This document shows positions 7,498-15,619 of a stretch of 37,900 nucleotides of DNA, one piece after another. The DNA lies in the NCBI RefSeq assembly GCF_019400985.1, contig NZ_WTFF01000026.1, positions 1-37,900 of the forward strand. Direction: 5' to 3'. This DNA is from Streptomyces bambusae (GTDB lineage: Bacteria > Actinomycetota > Actinomycetes > Streptomycetales > Streptomycetaceae). How positions within the stretch are numbered: position 1 is the stretch's first letter; each line of letters opens with the position of its first letter. The notes beneath the pieces are model-generated. The model did no database searches. It was not told the origin of the DNA and was given only the letters and a program-made list of their open reading frames with translations. The position numbers and the translations under genes are program-made.

Positions 7498-8949
7498 GTG
7501 AGTGCACAGACAACCGACGGGGCGGAAGCCGGGTCGGACGACGAGTCCGCGAGAGCCGCGGGAGCCGCGAGAGCCGCGAGAGCCGCGGGAGCCGCGGGAG
7601 CCGCGGGAGCCGCGACAGCTTCGCGCAGACGGGAGCAGCGGGGCTGGTACTTCTACGACTTCGCGTGCTCGGTGTACTCGACGAGCGTGCTGACGGTGTT
7701 CCTCGGCCCGTACCTGACCGCGGTGGCCAAGGCGGCGGCGGACACGGAGGGGTTCGTGCATCCGCTCGGGATACCCGTGCGGGCCGGCTCGCTCTTCGCG
7801 TACGCGGTGTCGGCCTCGCTCGTGGTCGCGGTGTTCGCCATGCCGCTGGCGTCCGCGACGGCGGACCGCACCGGCCGCAAGAAGCCGCTGTTCGCGTTCT
7901 CCGCCTATCTGGGCGCGGCGGCGACGACGGGCATGTTCTTCCTGGAGGGCGACCGCTATCTGCTCGGCGCGTTCCTGCTCATCGTCGCCAACGCCGCGTT
8001 CGCTGTGGCGATGGCGCTGTACAACGCCTATCTGCCGCAGATCGCCGCGCCCGAGGAGCGGGACGCGGTGTCCTCGCGCGGCTGGGCGTTCGGCTACACG
8101 TCGGGCGCGCTGGTCCTGGTCCTGAACCTGGTCCTCTACTCCGGGCACGAGTCCTTCGGGCTGACCGAGGGCGCCGCGGTGCGGATCTGTCTGGCCTCGG
8201 CCGGACTGTGGTGGGGCCTGTTCGCGCTCGTACCACTGCGCCGGCTGCGCGACCGGCAGGCGGAGCCGGGCACGTCGGGTGCATCCGGCGGGAAGGGCCA
8301 CACGGTCGACGGTGGCTGGCGGCAGCTGATCGCGACGCTGAAGGACATGCGGCGGCATCCGCTGACGCTGTCGTTCCTGGTGGCGTACCTGATCTACAAC
8401 GACGGCATCCAGACGGTGATCTCACAGGCGTCCATCTACGGCTCCGAGGAGCTGGGCCTGGAGCAGTCGACGCTGATCACCGCGGTGCTGCTGGTCCAGG
8501 TTCTCGCGGTCGCGGGCGCGCTCGGCATGGGCCGGCTCGCGCGGACCTACGGCGCGAAGCGCACGATCCTGGGGTCGCTGGCGGTGTGGACGCTGATCCT
8601 GGCGGCCGGCTACTTCCTGCCTGCCGGGGCGCCGGTGGCGTTCTTCTGCCTCGCGGGGGCGATCGGCCTGGTCCTCGGCGGCAGCCAGGCGCTGTCCCGC
8701 TCGCTGTACTCGCATCTGATACCGCACGGCAAGGAGGCGGAGTACTTCGCCGCGTACGAGATGAGCGACCGAGGGCTGAGCTGGCTGGGACCGCTGGTGT
8801 TCGGACTCGGGTACCAGCTGACCGGCAGCTACCGGGACGCGATCATCTCGCTCGTGGTCTTCTTCGCAGTGGGATTCGTCCTGCTCGCACGGGTGCCTGT
8901 GAGGCGGGCGGTGGAGGCCGCTGGGAATCCGGTCCCTGAACGGATTTAG
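7498..8949 (+). CDS. MFS transporter, Atg22/UMF1-like
   Basis: This 483-residue integral membrane protein has about 12 hydrophobic segments. RGWYFYDFACSVYSTSVLTV at the start of the core is typical of the vacuole effluxer Atg22-like/UMF1 branch of the major facilitator superfamily. The TADRTGRKK loop between segments 2 and 3 is the MFS signature. The substrate is unknown, and amino acid efflux is possible by analogy with Atg22. GTG start at 7498 follows GAGGGGG. The first 40 residues are an Ala/Arg/Gly tail encoded by 9-bp repeats. It probably shares a transcript with the GDPD gene. Confidence 0.88.
   Translation: MSAQTTDGAEAGSDDESARAAGAARAARAAGAAGAAGAATASRRREQRGWYFYDFACSVYSTSVLTVFLGPYLTAVAKAAADTEGFVHPLGIPVRAGSLFAYAVSASLVVAVFAMPLASATADRTGRKKPLFAFSAYLGAAATTGMFFLEGDRYLLGAFLLIVANAAFAVAMALYNAYLPQIAAPEERDAVSSRGWAFGYTSGALVLVLNLVLYSGHESFGLTEGAAVRICLASAGLWWGLFALVPLRRLRDRQAEPGTSGASGGKGHTVDGGWRQLIATLKDMRRHPLTLSFLVAYLIYNDGIQTVISQASIYGSEELGLEQSTLITAVLLVQVLAVAGALGMGRLARTYGAKRTILGSLAVWTLILAAGYFLPAGAPVAFFCLAGAIGLVLGGSQALSRSLYSHLIPHGKEAEYFAAYEMSDRGLSWLGPLVFGLGYQLTGSYRDAIISLVVFFAVGFVLLARVPVRRAVEAAGNPVPERI
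7551..7613. repeat. Seven 9-bp tandem repeats (G[A/G]GAGCCGC) inside the MFS gene
   Basis: Seven in-frame 9-base units encode alternating ARA/AGA tripeptides in the N-terminal tail, before the first membrane segment. Because the unit is a multiple of three, copy number can change without a frameshift. The tail is probably variable in length among strains. Confidence 0.9.
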
Positions 8950-9117
8950 ACGTTGAAGCAAAGGGCCGGTAGTGTACGCCTTTGGCCTGCCAGGCGGACC
9001 GTTACTGCGTGGTGAAGAAGTGAAGACGTTGGGTGACATCTGCTGCCAGATGTGACAAAACGGGCATTGGTGGGTACAACAAGGGGCGGCACGACGGGCG
9101 ACGCATCACCCGGAGCG

Positions 9118-9143
9118 GGAATCTATACCGCCGACCGGACGTT
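9118..9143 (+). promoter_or_regulatory. Sigma-R promoter of rbpA
   Basis: GGAAT at 9118-9122 is followed by exactly 18 bases and then GTT at 9141-9143. This matches the known sigma-R consensus GGAAT-N18/19-GTT of the thiol-oxidative stress regulon in Streptomyces. rbpA is an established sigma-R target in S. coelicolor. The -10 element lies 62 bases before the start codon. Confidence 0.85.
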
Positions 9144-9204
9144 GACCGGATGACGACGACAGCGACACCTGTCCTGTGGGCGACAAGCCCGGGAGGCACG
9201 ATTC

Positions 9205-9579
9205 ATGAGTGAGCGAGCTCTCCGCGGCACGCGCCTCGTGGTGACCAGCTACGAGACGGACCGCGGCATCGATCTGGCCCCGCGCCAGGCGGTGGAGTAC
9301 GCATGCCAGAACGGACATCGATTTGAGATGCCGTTCTCGGTTGAGGCGGAGATTCCGCCGGAGTGGGAGTGCAAGGCGTGTGGCGCCCAGGCACTCCTGG
9401 TGGACGGCGATGGGCCCGAGGAGAAGAAGGCCAAGCCCGCGCGAACGCACTGGGACATGCTCATGGAGCGGCGCACCCGCGAGGAGCTGGAGGAGGTGCT
9501 GGCCGAGAGGCTGGCCGTCCTTCGGTCCGGCGCCATGAACATCGCCGTGCACCCGCGGGACAGCCGGAAGTCAGCCTGA
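9205..9579 (+). CDS. rbpA: RNA polymerase-binding protein RbpA
   Basis: This 124-residue protein is the full family length. RbpA binds the RNA polymerase holoenzyme through the principal sigma factor, stimulates open-complex formation and affects rifampicin sensitivity. The N-terminal SERALRGTRLV, the core Cys/His cluster (Cys34, His38, Cys56, Cys59 in YACQNGHRFEMPF and WECKACG), and the C-terminal sigma-interacting helix (THWDMLMERRTREELEEVL) are all intact. ATG at 9205 follows GGGAGGCACG. A canonical sigma-R promoter lies upstream and a 20-bp stem terminator downstream. Confidence 0.98.
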   Translation: MSERALRGTRLVVTSYETDRGIDLAPRQAVEYACQNGHRFEMPFSVEAEIPPEWECKACGAQALLVDGDGPEEKKAKPARTHWDMLMERRTREELEEVLAERLAVLRSGAMNIAVHPRDSRKSA

Positions 9580-9610
9580 GCCTGACGCCTGACACTGCGG
9601 ACACCGCAAG

Positions 9611-9667
9611 CAGCACAGCCGAGGGGCCCCCTCACACATCGTGTGGCGGGGCCCCTCGGCTGTGCTG
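9611..9667. terminator. Strong bidirectional terminator between rbpA and fxsA
   Basis: CAGCACAGCCGAGGGGCCCC (9611-9630) and its exact complement (9648-9667) form a perfect 20-bp stem. The 17-base loop contains its own CACAC/GTGTG stem. It sits between two convergent genes and would terminate both. A TGTGCTG-rich slippage repeat continues to about 9702. Confidence 0.9.
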
Positions 9668-9733
9668 TGTGTTGTGCTGTGTGCTGTGCTGTGTGCTGTG
9701 GTGTCGCCGGCCCCGGCGGTGCCGGGGCCGGCC

Positions 9734-9762
9734 GTCAGGGCGTCAGGGCGTCAGGGCGTCAG
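9734..9762. repeat. 8-bp tandem repeat GTCAGGGC overlapping the fxsA stop
   Basis: Three perfect copies (9734-9757) are followed by a partial copy (9758-9762). The array covers the fxsA stop codon, so changes in copy number could change the last residues of FxsA. Confidence 0.85.
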
Positions 9763-10341
9763 CGGCGGGCGGTGGCCCGTGTCGTCGGCCGGGCCGCCCG
9801 GCTGCCCGGGCCGGTCCTCGCGGACGACCTCGCCGGGGACCACCTTGCCGTCGGGGTAGTGGATGCGCGCCTGCTGGAAGGCGTCGCCGAAGGAGCCGGG
9901 GGCGGCCTTGGCGATCCTGCGCTCCAGCACCCGCTGGGTACGGCGGCCGACCCAGGAGCGGACCGGCGGCAGGAGCAGCAGCAGCCCGGCCAGGTCCGAG
10001 ATCAGGCCCGGCATCATCAGCAGCAGCCCGGCCAGCATGGTCAGGCCGTTGCCGGAGCCCTTGCCGGGCTGCGGGGCGGACGGCATCCGGCCCGCCTGGG
10101 CCTCCTGGAAGTTGCGTGCCATGCCGGAGAAGGCCCGCCGCCCGGCGCGCTTGATCACGACACCGCCGAGCACGATGCCGCCCAGCAGCACCGCGACCAC
10201 CGCCAGCGCGCCGGCCTCGCTCGCGAGCAGGCTGAGCAGCCAGATCTCCAGGATCAGCCAGGCCGCGATCGCGAGCGGGAGCAGCGTACGGGCGGGCGAA
10301 CGCCGCCGGGGGGCCGTCGGGGTGGGAACGCCGGTCGTCAT
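9751..10341 (-). CDS. fxsA: FxsA-family membrane protein
   Basis: This 196-residue protein has four hydrophobic segments: LLPLAIAAWLILEIWLL, GALAVVAVLLGGIVLGGV, LTMLAGLLLMMPGLISDLAG and LLLLPPVRSWVG. The third and fourth carry the FxsA signature (PG.ISD..GLLLL.P..R). E. coli FxsA affects exclusion of phage T7 by F plasmid; the cellular role is unclear. The C-terminal half is a soluble tail unique to actinobacteria. ATG at 10341 follows GGGGGG. Downstream on the same strand the gene ends convergently against rbpA, the usual Streptomyces order. Confidence 0.93.
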   Translation of the reverse strand: MTTGVPTPTAPRRRSPARTLLPLAIAAWLILEIWLLSLLASEAGALAVVAVLLGGIVLGGVVIKRAGRRAFSGMARNFQEAQAGRMPSAPQPGKGSGNGLTMLAGLLLMMPGLISDLAGLLLLLPPVRSWVGRRTQRVLERRIAKAAPGSFGDAFQQARIHYPDGKVVPGEVVREDRPGQPGGPADDTGHRPPLTP

Positions 10342-10453
10342 ACCCCCCAGTGTGCCTGGACCAGCGTAAAAGCGGCTTCAGCCGTTGGTACCGGGCATCC
10401 CCTAAGGGGGGAGGGGGCGAGGGGGGCGAGGAGGCGACCGCCCCGCGCGGGTC

Positions 10454-11221
10454 TCAGGCGCCGCGGCGGCCCGTGAGCCGGGCCGCGCGGGCGGACAGGC
10501 CCCACTGGGTCACCCGCCACAGCGCCTCGACCACGATGTCGCGGCTCATCTTGCTGTCGCCGAACTCGCGCTCGACGAAGGTGATCGGCACCTCCACCAC
10601 GCGGAAGCCCTTCGCGACCGCCCGCCGGGCCAGGTCGACCTGGAAGCAGTAACCCGCCGAGGCCACCTCGGACAGGCCCAGGCCCTCCAGCGTCTCGCGG
10701 CGGAAGGCCCGGTAGCCGCCGGTGACGTCGCGGATCGGCACGCCCAGCATCAGCCGGGAGTACGTGGAGCCGCCGCGCGAGAGGAACTCGCGGGACTTGG
10801 GCCAGTTCACCACCCGGCCGCCCGGCACCCAGCGGGAGCCCAGCACCAGGTCCGCGCCGGCCAGCGCGGTCAGCAGCCGCGGGAGCTCCTCGGGCTGGTG
10901 CGAGCCGTCGGCGTCCATCTCCACCAGCACGCCGTGGCCGCGCTCCAGGCCCCACGCGAAGCCGGCCAGGTAGGCGGCGCCGAGGCCCTCCTTGCCCGTG
11001 CGGTGCAGGACGTGCACGTGGTCGTCGGCGGCGGCCAGCTCGTCCGCGAGCTTGCCGGTGCCGTCGGGGCTGTTGTCGTCGGCGACCAGGACGTGGGCCT
11101 CGGGGACCGACTTCCGTACGCGGGCGACGATCGGCCCGATGTTCTCCGCCTCGTTGTAGGTCGGAATGATCACCAGGACCGTGCCGAGCGGGCCTCGGGT
11201 CCGCTCACCGCCGTTGCTCAA
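10454..11221 (-). CDS. ppm1: Polyprenol monophosphomannose synthase (Ppm1, GT2 family)
   Basis: This 255-residue enzyme transfers mannose from GDP-mannose to polyprenyl phosphate at the inner face of the membrane. It supplies the donor for protein O-mannosylation by Pmt, which in S. coelicolor is needed for phiC31 infection. Motifs: [24 protein letters not shown], the metal-binding [24 protein letters not shown] and [11 protein letters not shown]. It ends at the GT2 domain and lacks the Lnt fusion seen in M. tuberculosis. I chose a TTG start at 11221 because AAGGGG precedes it by 5 to 6 bases; upstream in-frame codons lie in repeat DNA. A shorter GTG start within the first strand seems unlikely. 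Confidence 0.9.
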   Translation of the reverse strand: MSNGGERTRGPLGTVLVIIPTYNEAENIGPIVARVRKSVPEAHVLVADDNSPDGTGKLADELAAADDHVHVLHRTGKEGLGAAYLAGFAWGLERGHGVLVEMDADGSHQPEELPRLLTALAGADLVLGSRWVPGGRVVNWPKSREFLSRGGSTYSRLMLGVPIRDVTGGYRAFRRETLEGLGLSEVASAGYCFQVDLARRAVAKGFRVVEVPITFVEREFGDSKMSRDIVVEALWRVTQWGLSARAARLTGRRGA

Positions 11222-11675
11222 TGGATCCCCTTCGTCGCGTCCTGCCCGGAGCAGGCCGTTGCCGGCAGGCTGGTGCCGGCAGGTGGTGCCGGGGCAGGAC
11301 GGTGCGGGCCCGGTGGTCGGGCAGCCCGATGGTCGGCCCATCGGCCGCCCTGATTTTATGACGCGTTTCATGACGCGTTTCATGACGCCTTCTCCGACGC
11401 CCCGGCAGCGGCTCGGGGCCCGCGGTCCTTCGGGCCGGCCGGGGTCCCGCTGGCTGCGGGGCGCCCAGGCCGTTGTCTACTGGACCGCCGGGCCCCGACG
11501 CGGGACCACCCTCCCCCGGCCGCGGCCGCGGGTGCCCCCACCGGCGAAACCTTCCGCCGCCCCCGAGGCACGGGAGCTCGGGCGGAACGGACCACTGCGG
11601 TGCGGGCGTCCTGTCGGTGGACCCGGCCGAACCTATCCGGGTCCGGTCGCCCGCACCGAACCGATGGGCGCCGGA
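11222..11675. other. 454-base non-coding stretch upstream of ppm1
   Basis: No ORF here has family resemblance. The stretch presumably carries the ppm1 promoter (minus strand) and the 3' trailer of the amidohydrolase gene. The visible structures are a 12-bp direct repeat at 11358-11389 and G-rich low-complexity DNA. Confidence 0.5.
11358..11389. repeat. 12-bp tandem repeat ATGACGCGTTTC, 2.7 copies
   Basis: Copies lie at 11358-11369 and 11370-11381, with a partial copy to 11389. Each full copy contains the palindrome ACGCGT. The array lies about 140 bases upstream of the ppm1 start and is AT-richer than its surroundings. It may be a protein-binding cluster or simple slippage. Confidence 0.8.
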
Positions 11676-13337
11676 TCACCCCTGTGGGCGTACGAATACC
11701 TCCCGCCCGCCGACCACCGTCGCCAGGCACACGGGCAGGTCGACGCCGGGGGTCAGGTCGGGCAGGCCGGGCGTGCCGGACCGCGGGTCCGTGGACCAGC
11801 GCTGCACCCGGTCGTCGGGGGCCTGGACGACCAGCTCCGAGGTCTGCCAGACGGCGTAGTCGGCCGGTGCGCCGGGCACCAGGACGCCCGCGTCGTCCCG
11901 TCCCAGGGCCCGCCAGCCGCCGCGCGTGTGGGCGGTGAAGGCGGCCCGGACGGAGATGCGGTGCTCGGGCGTGCGGTGGAAGGCGGCGGCCCGGACGGTG
12001 CCCCAGGGGTCCAGCGGGGTGACCGGCGCGTCGGAGCCGAAGGCCAGCGGCACGCCGGCCTTGAGCAGGGCGGCGTACGGGTTGAGCGTCGCGGCCCGGT
12101 CGGCGCCCAGCCGGTCGGCGTACATGCCGTCCGCGCCGCCCCAGGCGGCGTCGAAGGCGGGCTGGACGGAGGCGGTCAGGCCCAGCTCGGCGAAGGCGGC
12201 GATGGTCTGCGGCGTCATCATCTCCGCGTGCTCGACGCGGTGCCGGGCGGCCCGGATCCGGGCGAGGCCGACCTTCTCGGCGGCCGCCCGGACCCCCTCG
12301 ACCACGGCGCCGACCGCGGCGTCGCCGATGGCGTGGAAGCCGGCCTGGAGTCCCGCCTCGGTGCAGGCGGCGACGTGCGCGGCGACGTCCCCGGCCGTCA
12401 GGTACGCGGTGCCGGTGTGCGGGGCGTCCTGGTACGGGGCGTGCAGGCAGGCGGTGTGGGAACCGAGGGCGCCGTCGACGAAGAGGTCGCCGCCGGCCCC
12501 GACCGCCCCGAGCTCGCGGGCGAGGTCCAGGTCGCGGTCCGCCCAGTAGCCGAAGACCCGCGGGCCGGGCTCGTGCCGGGCGAGCTCCAGCAGGGCGGTG
12601 AAGTCCTCGGCGGAGGAGATGTCCGGCCCGCCGCACTCGTGCAGGGCCCCGATGCCGAGCGAGGCGGCACGGCGCAGCGCGGCCCGCTGGGCCTCCTCGC
12701 GCTGGGCCGGGGTCACGGCGGCGAAGGCGGCCGCGCGTACGGCGTGGTGGGCGGCGCGGGTCAGCGGTTCGCTCTCGTGGAAGCCGTCCTCGTCGCGGAT
12801 GCCGCGGACCAGGTCGAGGAGGGCGGTGGTGACCACGGCGGAGTGGACGTCGATCCGGCTCAGGTAGAGGGGGCGGCCGCCGGCGGCCTCGTCCAGCTCG
12901 TCCCGGCGCGGGGCGCGCCGTTCGGGCCAGCGGGCGGCGTCCCAGCCGTGTCCGAGCAGCACCCGGTCGCCGGGCCGCCGTTCGGCGTGGGCGCGTACGA
13001 GTGCCAGGGCGTCCGCGAGGGTCTGGGCGCCGGTGAGGTCCAGTCCGGTCAGGGCGAGTCCGGCGGAGGTGGCGTGCACGTGGGCGTCGGTGAACGCGGG
13101 CGTCACGAGCGCGCCGTCGAGGTCGACCACCTCGTCCACGCCCTGGGCGAAGGCGTCCGCGGCGCCCTCGGAACCGACCCAGGCGATGTGCCCGCGCTCG
13201 ACGACCATCGCGGTGGCGAAGGGGTCGGCGGGGCTGTGGACGTCGCCGCCCCGCAGCAGGACGGTGCGCTGCGGCGGCTGGTCGGACGCTCCGGCGGTGG
13301 CCGGGTGGGGGTCGTGCTGGGGGGTGTGCTCGGTCAT
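11676..13337 (-). CDS. Amidohydrolase family protein (YtcJ/Amidohydro_3 type)
   Basis: This 553-residue metal-dependent hydrolase resembles YtcJ/LAF3-like amidohydrolases, whose physiological substrates are mostly unknown. Metal ligands are visible in order: FTDAHVHATS (HxH), GFHAIGDAAV (His), HRVEHAEMM (His), and GSDAPVTPLDPW (Asp). The N- and C-terminal beta sandwich segments (VLLRGGDVHS and APADYAVWQTSELV) flank a TIM barrel. There is no signal peptide. ATG at 13337 starts a Gln/His/Pro-rich leader. The Lrp/AsnC gene lies 28 bases upstream on the same strand, so the two may be co-transcribed. Confidence 0.9.
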   Translation of the reverse strand: MTEHTPQHDPHPATAGASDQPPQRTVLLRGGDVHSPADPFATAMVVERGHIAWVGSEGAADAFAQGVDEVVDLDGALVTPAFTDAHVHATSAGLALTGLDLTGAQTLADALALVRAHAERRPGDRVLLGHGWDAARWPERRAPRRDELDEAAGGRPLYLSRIDVHSAVVTTALLDLVRGIRDEDGFHESEPLTRAAHHAVRAAAFAAVTPAQREEAQRAALRRAASLGIGALHECGGPDISSAEDFTALLELARHEPGPRVFGYWADRDLDLARELGAVGAGGDLFVDGALGSHTACLHAPYQDAPHTGTAYLTAGDVAAHVAACTEAGLQAGFHAIGDAAVGAVVEGVRAAAEKVGLARIRAARHRVEHAEMMTPQTIAAFAELGLTASVQPAFDAAWGGADGMYADRLGADRAATLNPYAALLKAGVPLAFGSDAPVTPLDPWGTVRAAAFHRTPEHRISVRAAFTAHTRGGWRALGRDDAGVLVPGAPADYAVWQTSELVVQAPDDRVQRWSTDPRSGTPGLPDLTPGVDLPVCLATVVGGREVFVRPQG

Positions 13338-13365
13338 GGGGACCAGTCTCCCCCCTGGGGGCGGG

Positions 13366-13815
13366 TCAGATCTTCGGGGGTCTGGCCTCGTACGGGGTGG
13401 ACAGGACGACGGTCGTACGGGTGGACACGTGGGCGAGGGCTCGCAGCCGGCCCAGGAGGTCCTCCAGCTCCAGCGGGGTGGCGACGCGGACCTTGAGGAT
13501 GTAGTTCTCGTCGCCGGCGACGCTGTGGCAGGCCTCGATCTCGGGCACGCCCGCGAGCCGCTCGGCGATGTCGTCGGGGTCGCTCGGGTCGAAGGGCTTG
13601 ACCGAGATGAAGGCCGTCAGGGGCAGCCCGACGGCCTCGGGGTCGACGACGGCGGCGTAGCCGCGGATGACCCCGCGCTGTTCCAGGCGGCGTACTCGCT
13701 GATGGACCGCCGACGTGGACAGTCCCGTGGCCTTGCCCAGGTCCGTGTAGCTCATGCGGCCGTCCCGCACGAGCAGCTCCACGATCTGGCGGTCCAGCTC
13801 CTCCATTGCGCTCAT
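13366..13815 (-). CDS. Lrp/AsnC-family transcriptional regulator
   Basis: This 149-residue protein has an N-terminal helix-turn-helix (DGRMSYTDLGKATGLSTSAV, then HQRVRRLEQRGVI) and a C-terminal RAM/ASNC ligand-binding domain with GDENYILKVRVATPLELEDLL. Such regulators usually bind amino acids and form octamers. It is upstream of and close to the amidohydrolase gene and divergent from the 14023 gene, and may control either. The start could be ATG 13815 (MSAMEEL) or the internal ATG three codons later. Confidence 0.93.
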   Translation of the reverse strand: MSAMEELDRQIVELLVRDGRMSYTDLGKATGLSTSAVHQRVRRLEQRGVIRGYAAVVDPEAVGLPLTAFISVKPFDPSDPDDIAERLAGVPEIEACHSVAGDENYILKVRVATPLELEDLLGRLRALAHVSTRTTVVLSTPYEARPPKI

Positions 13816-14022
13816 GGCCGCAAACTTATTGGCTCGGGGCGCTCGAGGCCCAGTACCGTCTCACCGGAAGCGGCACCTGCAGCAGGCATGTGACCAAAGC
13901 CACAGGGGTATGGACCTGTACGCCGGGGTGTTGTGGTTACTCGTGCCGCGTGACGGGAAGTGCTTGCTGTGGCCGAGGCCGAAGATCCTGCCCGCCCGGC
14001 CCACCCAAGGGGGAGTACATCC

Positions 14023-14487
14023 ATGCAGAACACCAAGCGCGCCGGTCGCACCGAACCGGAGCCACTCGAGCTCCGCGAGGCCGAGTACGCCGAGGACGGC
14101 GAGTACCTCGAAGAGGACGCGTCCGGCTTCGAGATCCGCCACGCCACCTGCCCCGACTGCGGCCGGTCCATCGCTCTCGTGGCGGACGAGGAGTTCCTCC
14201 CGCAGCACGCGCTGTGCCTGACCCCGTGGAACCCGTTCGGGCTCACGGTGTGCGCGGGCACCGGGCGGCCGGTCGGGGAGGCCCTGCCGGCGGTCGGCGA
14301 GGCAGCCGTCGTCGAGGCGGAGCCCGCCGCGGTGCTGTCGCTGCCCCAGGGTCTGGACTGGCGGACGCAGCCCTTCTCGCACGTCGGCGGTCCGGGCTCG
14401 CGTCCGGTGCGGCTGGTCACGCCGACGCCCGTGCCGGCACCCGCGGCCGGTGCGCCGCTGCGCGGACGGCACGTGAAGGCCGCCTGA
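14023..14487 (+). CDS. Conserved hypothetical protein with a Cys-rich putative metal-binding motif
   Basis: This 154-residue protein has an acidic N-terminus (Glu/Asp-rich residues 10-34). A Cys/His cluster follows that could hold zinc: CPDCGRS (Cys43, Cys46), QHALC (His62, Cys65) and TVCAGTG (Cys77). The C-terminal half is Pro/Ala-rich and probably disordered. ATG at 14023 follows AAGGGGGAG at 8 bases; the frame is open upstream but without a binding site. I recognise the arrangement as common in Streptomyces but know of no function. It ends 9 bases from the convergent phosphotransferase gene. Confidence 0.8.
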   Translation: MQNTKRAGRTEPEPLELREAEYAEDGEYLEEDASGFEIRHATCPDCGRSIALVADEEFLPQHALCLTPWNPFGLTVCAGTGRPVGEALPAVGEAAVVEAEPAAVLSLPQGLDWRTQPFSHVGGPGSRPVRLVTPTPVPAPAAGAPLRGRHVKAA

Positions 14488-14496
14488 GGCCCTCGC

Positions 14497-15594
14497 TCAC
14501 CAGTAGCTTCCCTGCACCATGGCGGCGAGGCTGCCGTGGTGCAGGATCAGGCCGTCCGGGTCCGCCGGCACCTCCACCTCGCCGAAGTGGGCCTGGCGGT
14601 AGGCGATCCGCAGCATCACGATGCCGTGGCGCAGCGCCGCGTACAGCGTGTGGAACTCCATGTCGCGCGGGGTGTGCCCGGTCAGTTCGGCGTACCTGCG
14701 CTCCAGGTCCTCTCGGCGCAGGAAGTCCGGCAGGCCGCGCTGGCCGAAGCCGACGGTGAGGTCCTGGAAGAAGCGGTGCAGGTAGACGGTCCAGCCGAGG
14801 TCCACCTCGCGCGGGGCGCACCCCGCCATCTCCCAGTCCAGGACGGCCACCGGGCGGAATCCGGCCGGCTCGTAGACGACGTTGCCGATCCGCGCGTCGC
14901 CCCAGTTGAGGACGGGGTCGCCCTCGTCGGCGGGCCACAGCTCCTCCAGGCGGTCGAAGGCCCGCTCCAGCAGCGGGGAGCGGGGCAGGTCGCGCACCAC
15001 CCAGGCGTAGTAGGTGCGTTGGGCGTCGACGTGGCGGCGCAGCGGGCTGCCCGGGCCGGCGGGCAGCAGGAACTCGGCCTCCTTCGCGGGGAACTGGTCG
15101 TGCAGGCGGGCGAGCAGCGCGATGCTCTCCTCCTGCAGTTCGGCGCGTTCGGCGTCGGTGGCCCCGTGCAGCCAGTTGCCCTCGTAGGTGTACGGCATGA
15201 CGTCGGGCGGGACCCGGCCCTCGGCCCGGTCCATGACGAAGAAGGGCGCGCCGAGCGGCCCGGGGTCCTCCTCCAGCCAGCGCACGCGCGGCACGGGCAG
15301 GTCGGTGTGCCGGGCGACCAGGTCCATGACCCGGTGCTGGCGGGGCATGTCGTAGGTGGGGAAGACGGTGTACGCGGCCGGGTCGGCGGCCAGCCGCAGG
15401 GCGCAGGCGCGGACCGGGGTGTCCGGGTGCTCGATGTCGAAGAGCAGGGTCTCGCTGGACATGCCGTTGGAACCGGGTACGCGTACGTCGGCGACCTCGG
15501 CTCCGGGCAGGTGGCGGCCGAGCCAGGCGCCGAGGCGGCGGCCGAGCTCCTGCGGGTCGCGGGTGGTGGTGCGGGGACGTGGTGCCGTGGCCAT
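14497..15594 (-). CDS. Aminoglycoside phosphotransferase-fold (APH) kinase-like protein
   Basis: This 365-residue protein belongs to the APH/ACAD10-like kinase superfamily. The catalytic loop reads LNWGDARIGNVVY (Asp233, Asn238), with Trp instead of the usual His before Gly-Asp, and the metal-binding motif is VLDWEMAG (Asp253). The N-lobe contains PGSNGMSSETLLFD and FFVMDRAEG. Relatives act on small hydroxylated molecules or acyl substrates, and a resistance role is not implied. The upstream gene on the same strand ends 25 bases before this start, so they form an operon. Confidence 0.88.
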   Translation of the reverse strand: MATAPRPRTTTRDPQELGRRLGAWLGRHLPGAEVADVRVPGSNGMSSETLLFDIEHPDTPVRACALRLAADPAAYTVFPTYDMPRQHRVMDLVARHTDLPVPRVRWLEEDPGPLGAPFFVMDRAEGRVPPDVMPYTYEGNWLHGATDAERAELQEESIALLARLHDQFPAKEAEFLLPAGPGSPLRRHVDAQRTYYAWVVRDLPRSPLLERAFDRLEELWPADEGDPVLNWGDARIGNVVYEPAGFRPVAVLDWEMAGCAPREVDLGWTVYLHRFFQDLTVGFGQRGLPDFLRREDLERRYAELTGHTPRDMEFHTLYAALRHGIVMLRIAYRQAHFGEVEVPADPDGLILHHGSLAAMVQGSYW

Positions 15595-15619
15595 GCTGGA
15601 CCCCCTGGGGCGGGCGGAG

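Noticed and set aside
11166..13496. Plus-strand ORF of 776 codons
   Set aside because: It is the shadow of the amidohydrolase gene on the other strand, which carries all metal-ligand motifs.
14497..15594. Aminoglycoside resistance gene
   Set aside because: The APH fold is shared by many non-resistance kinases, the catalytic loop has NWGD rather than HGD, and the neighbour suggests metabolic substrates.
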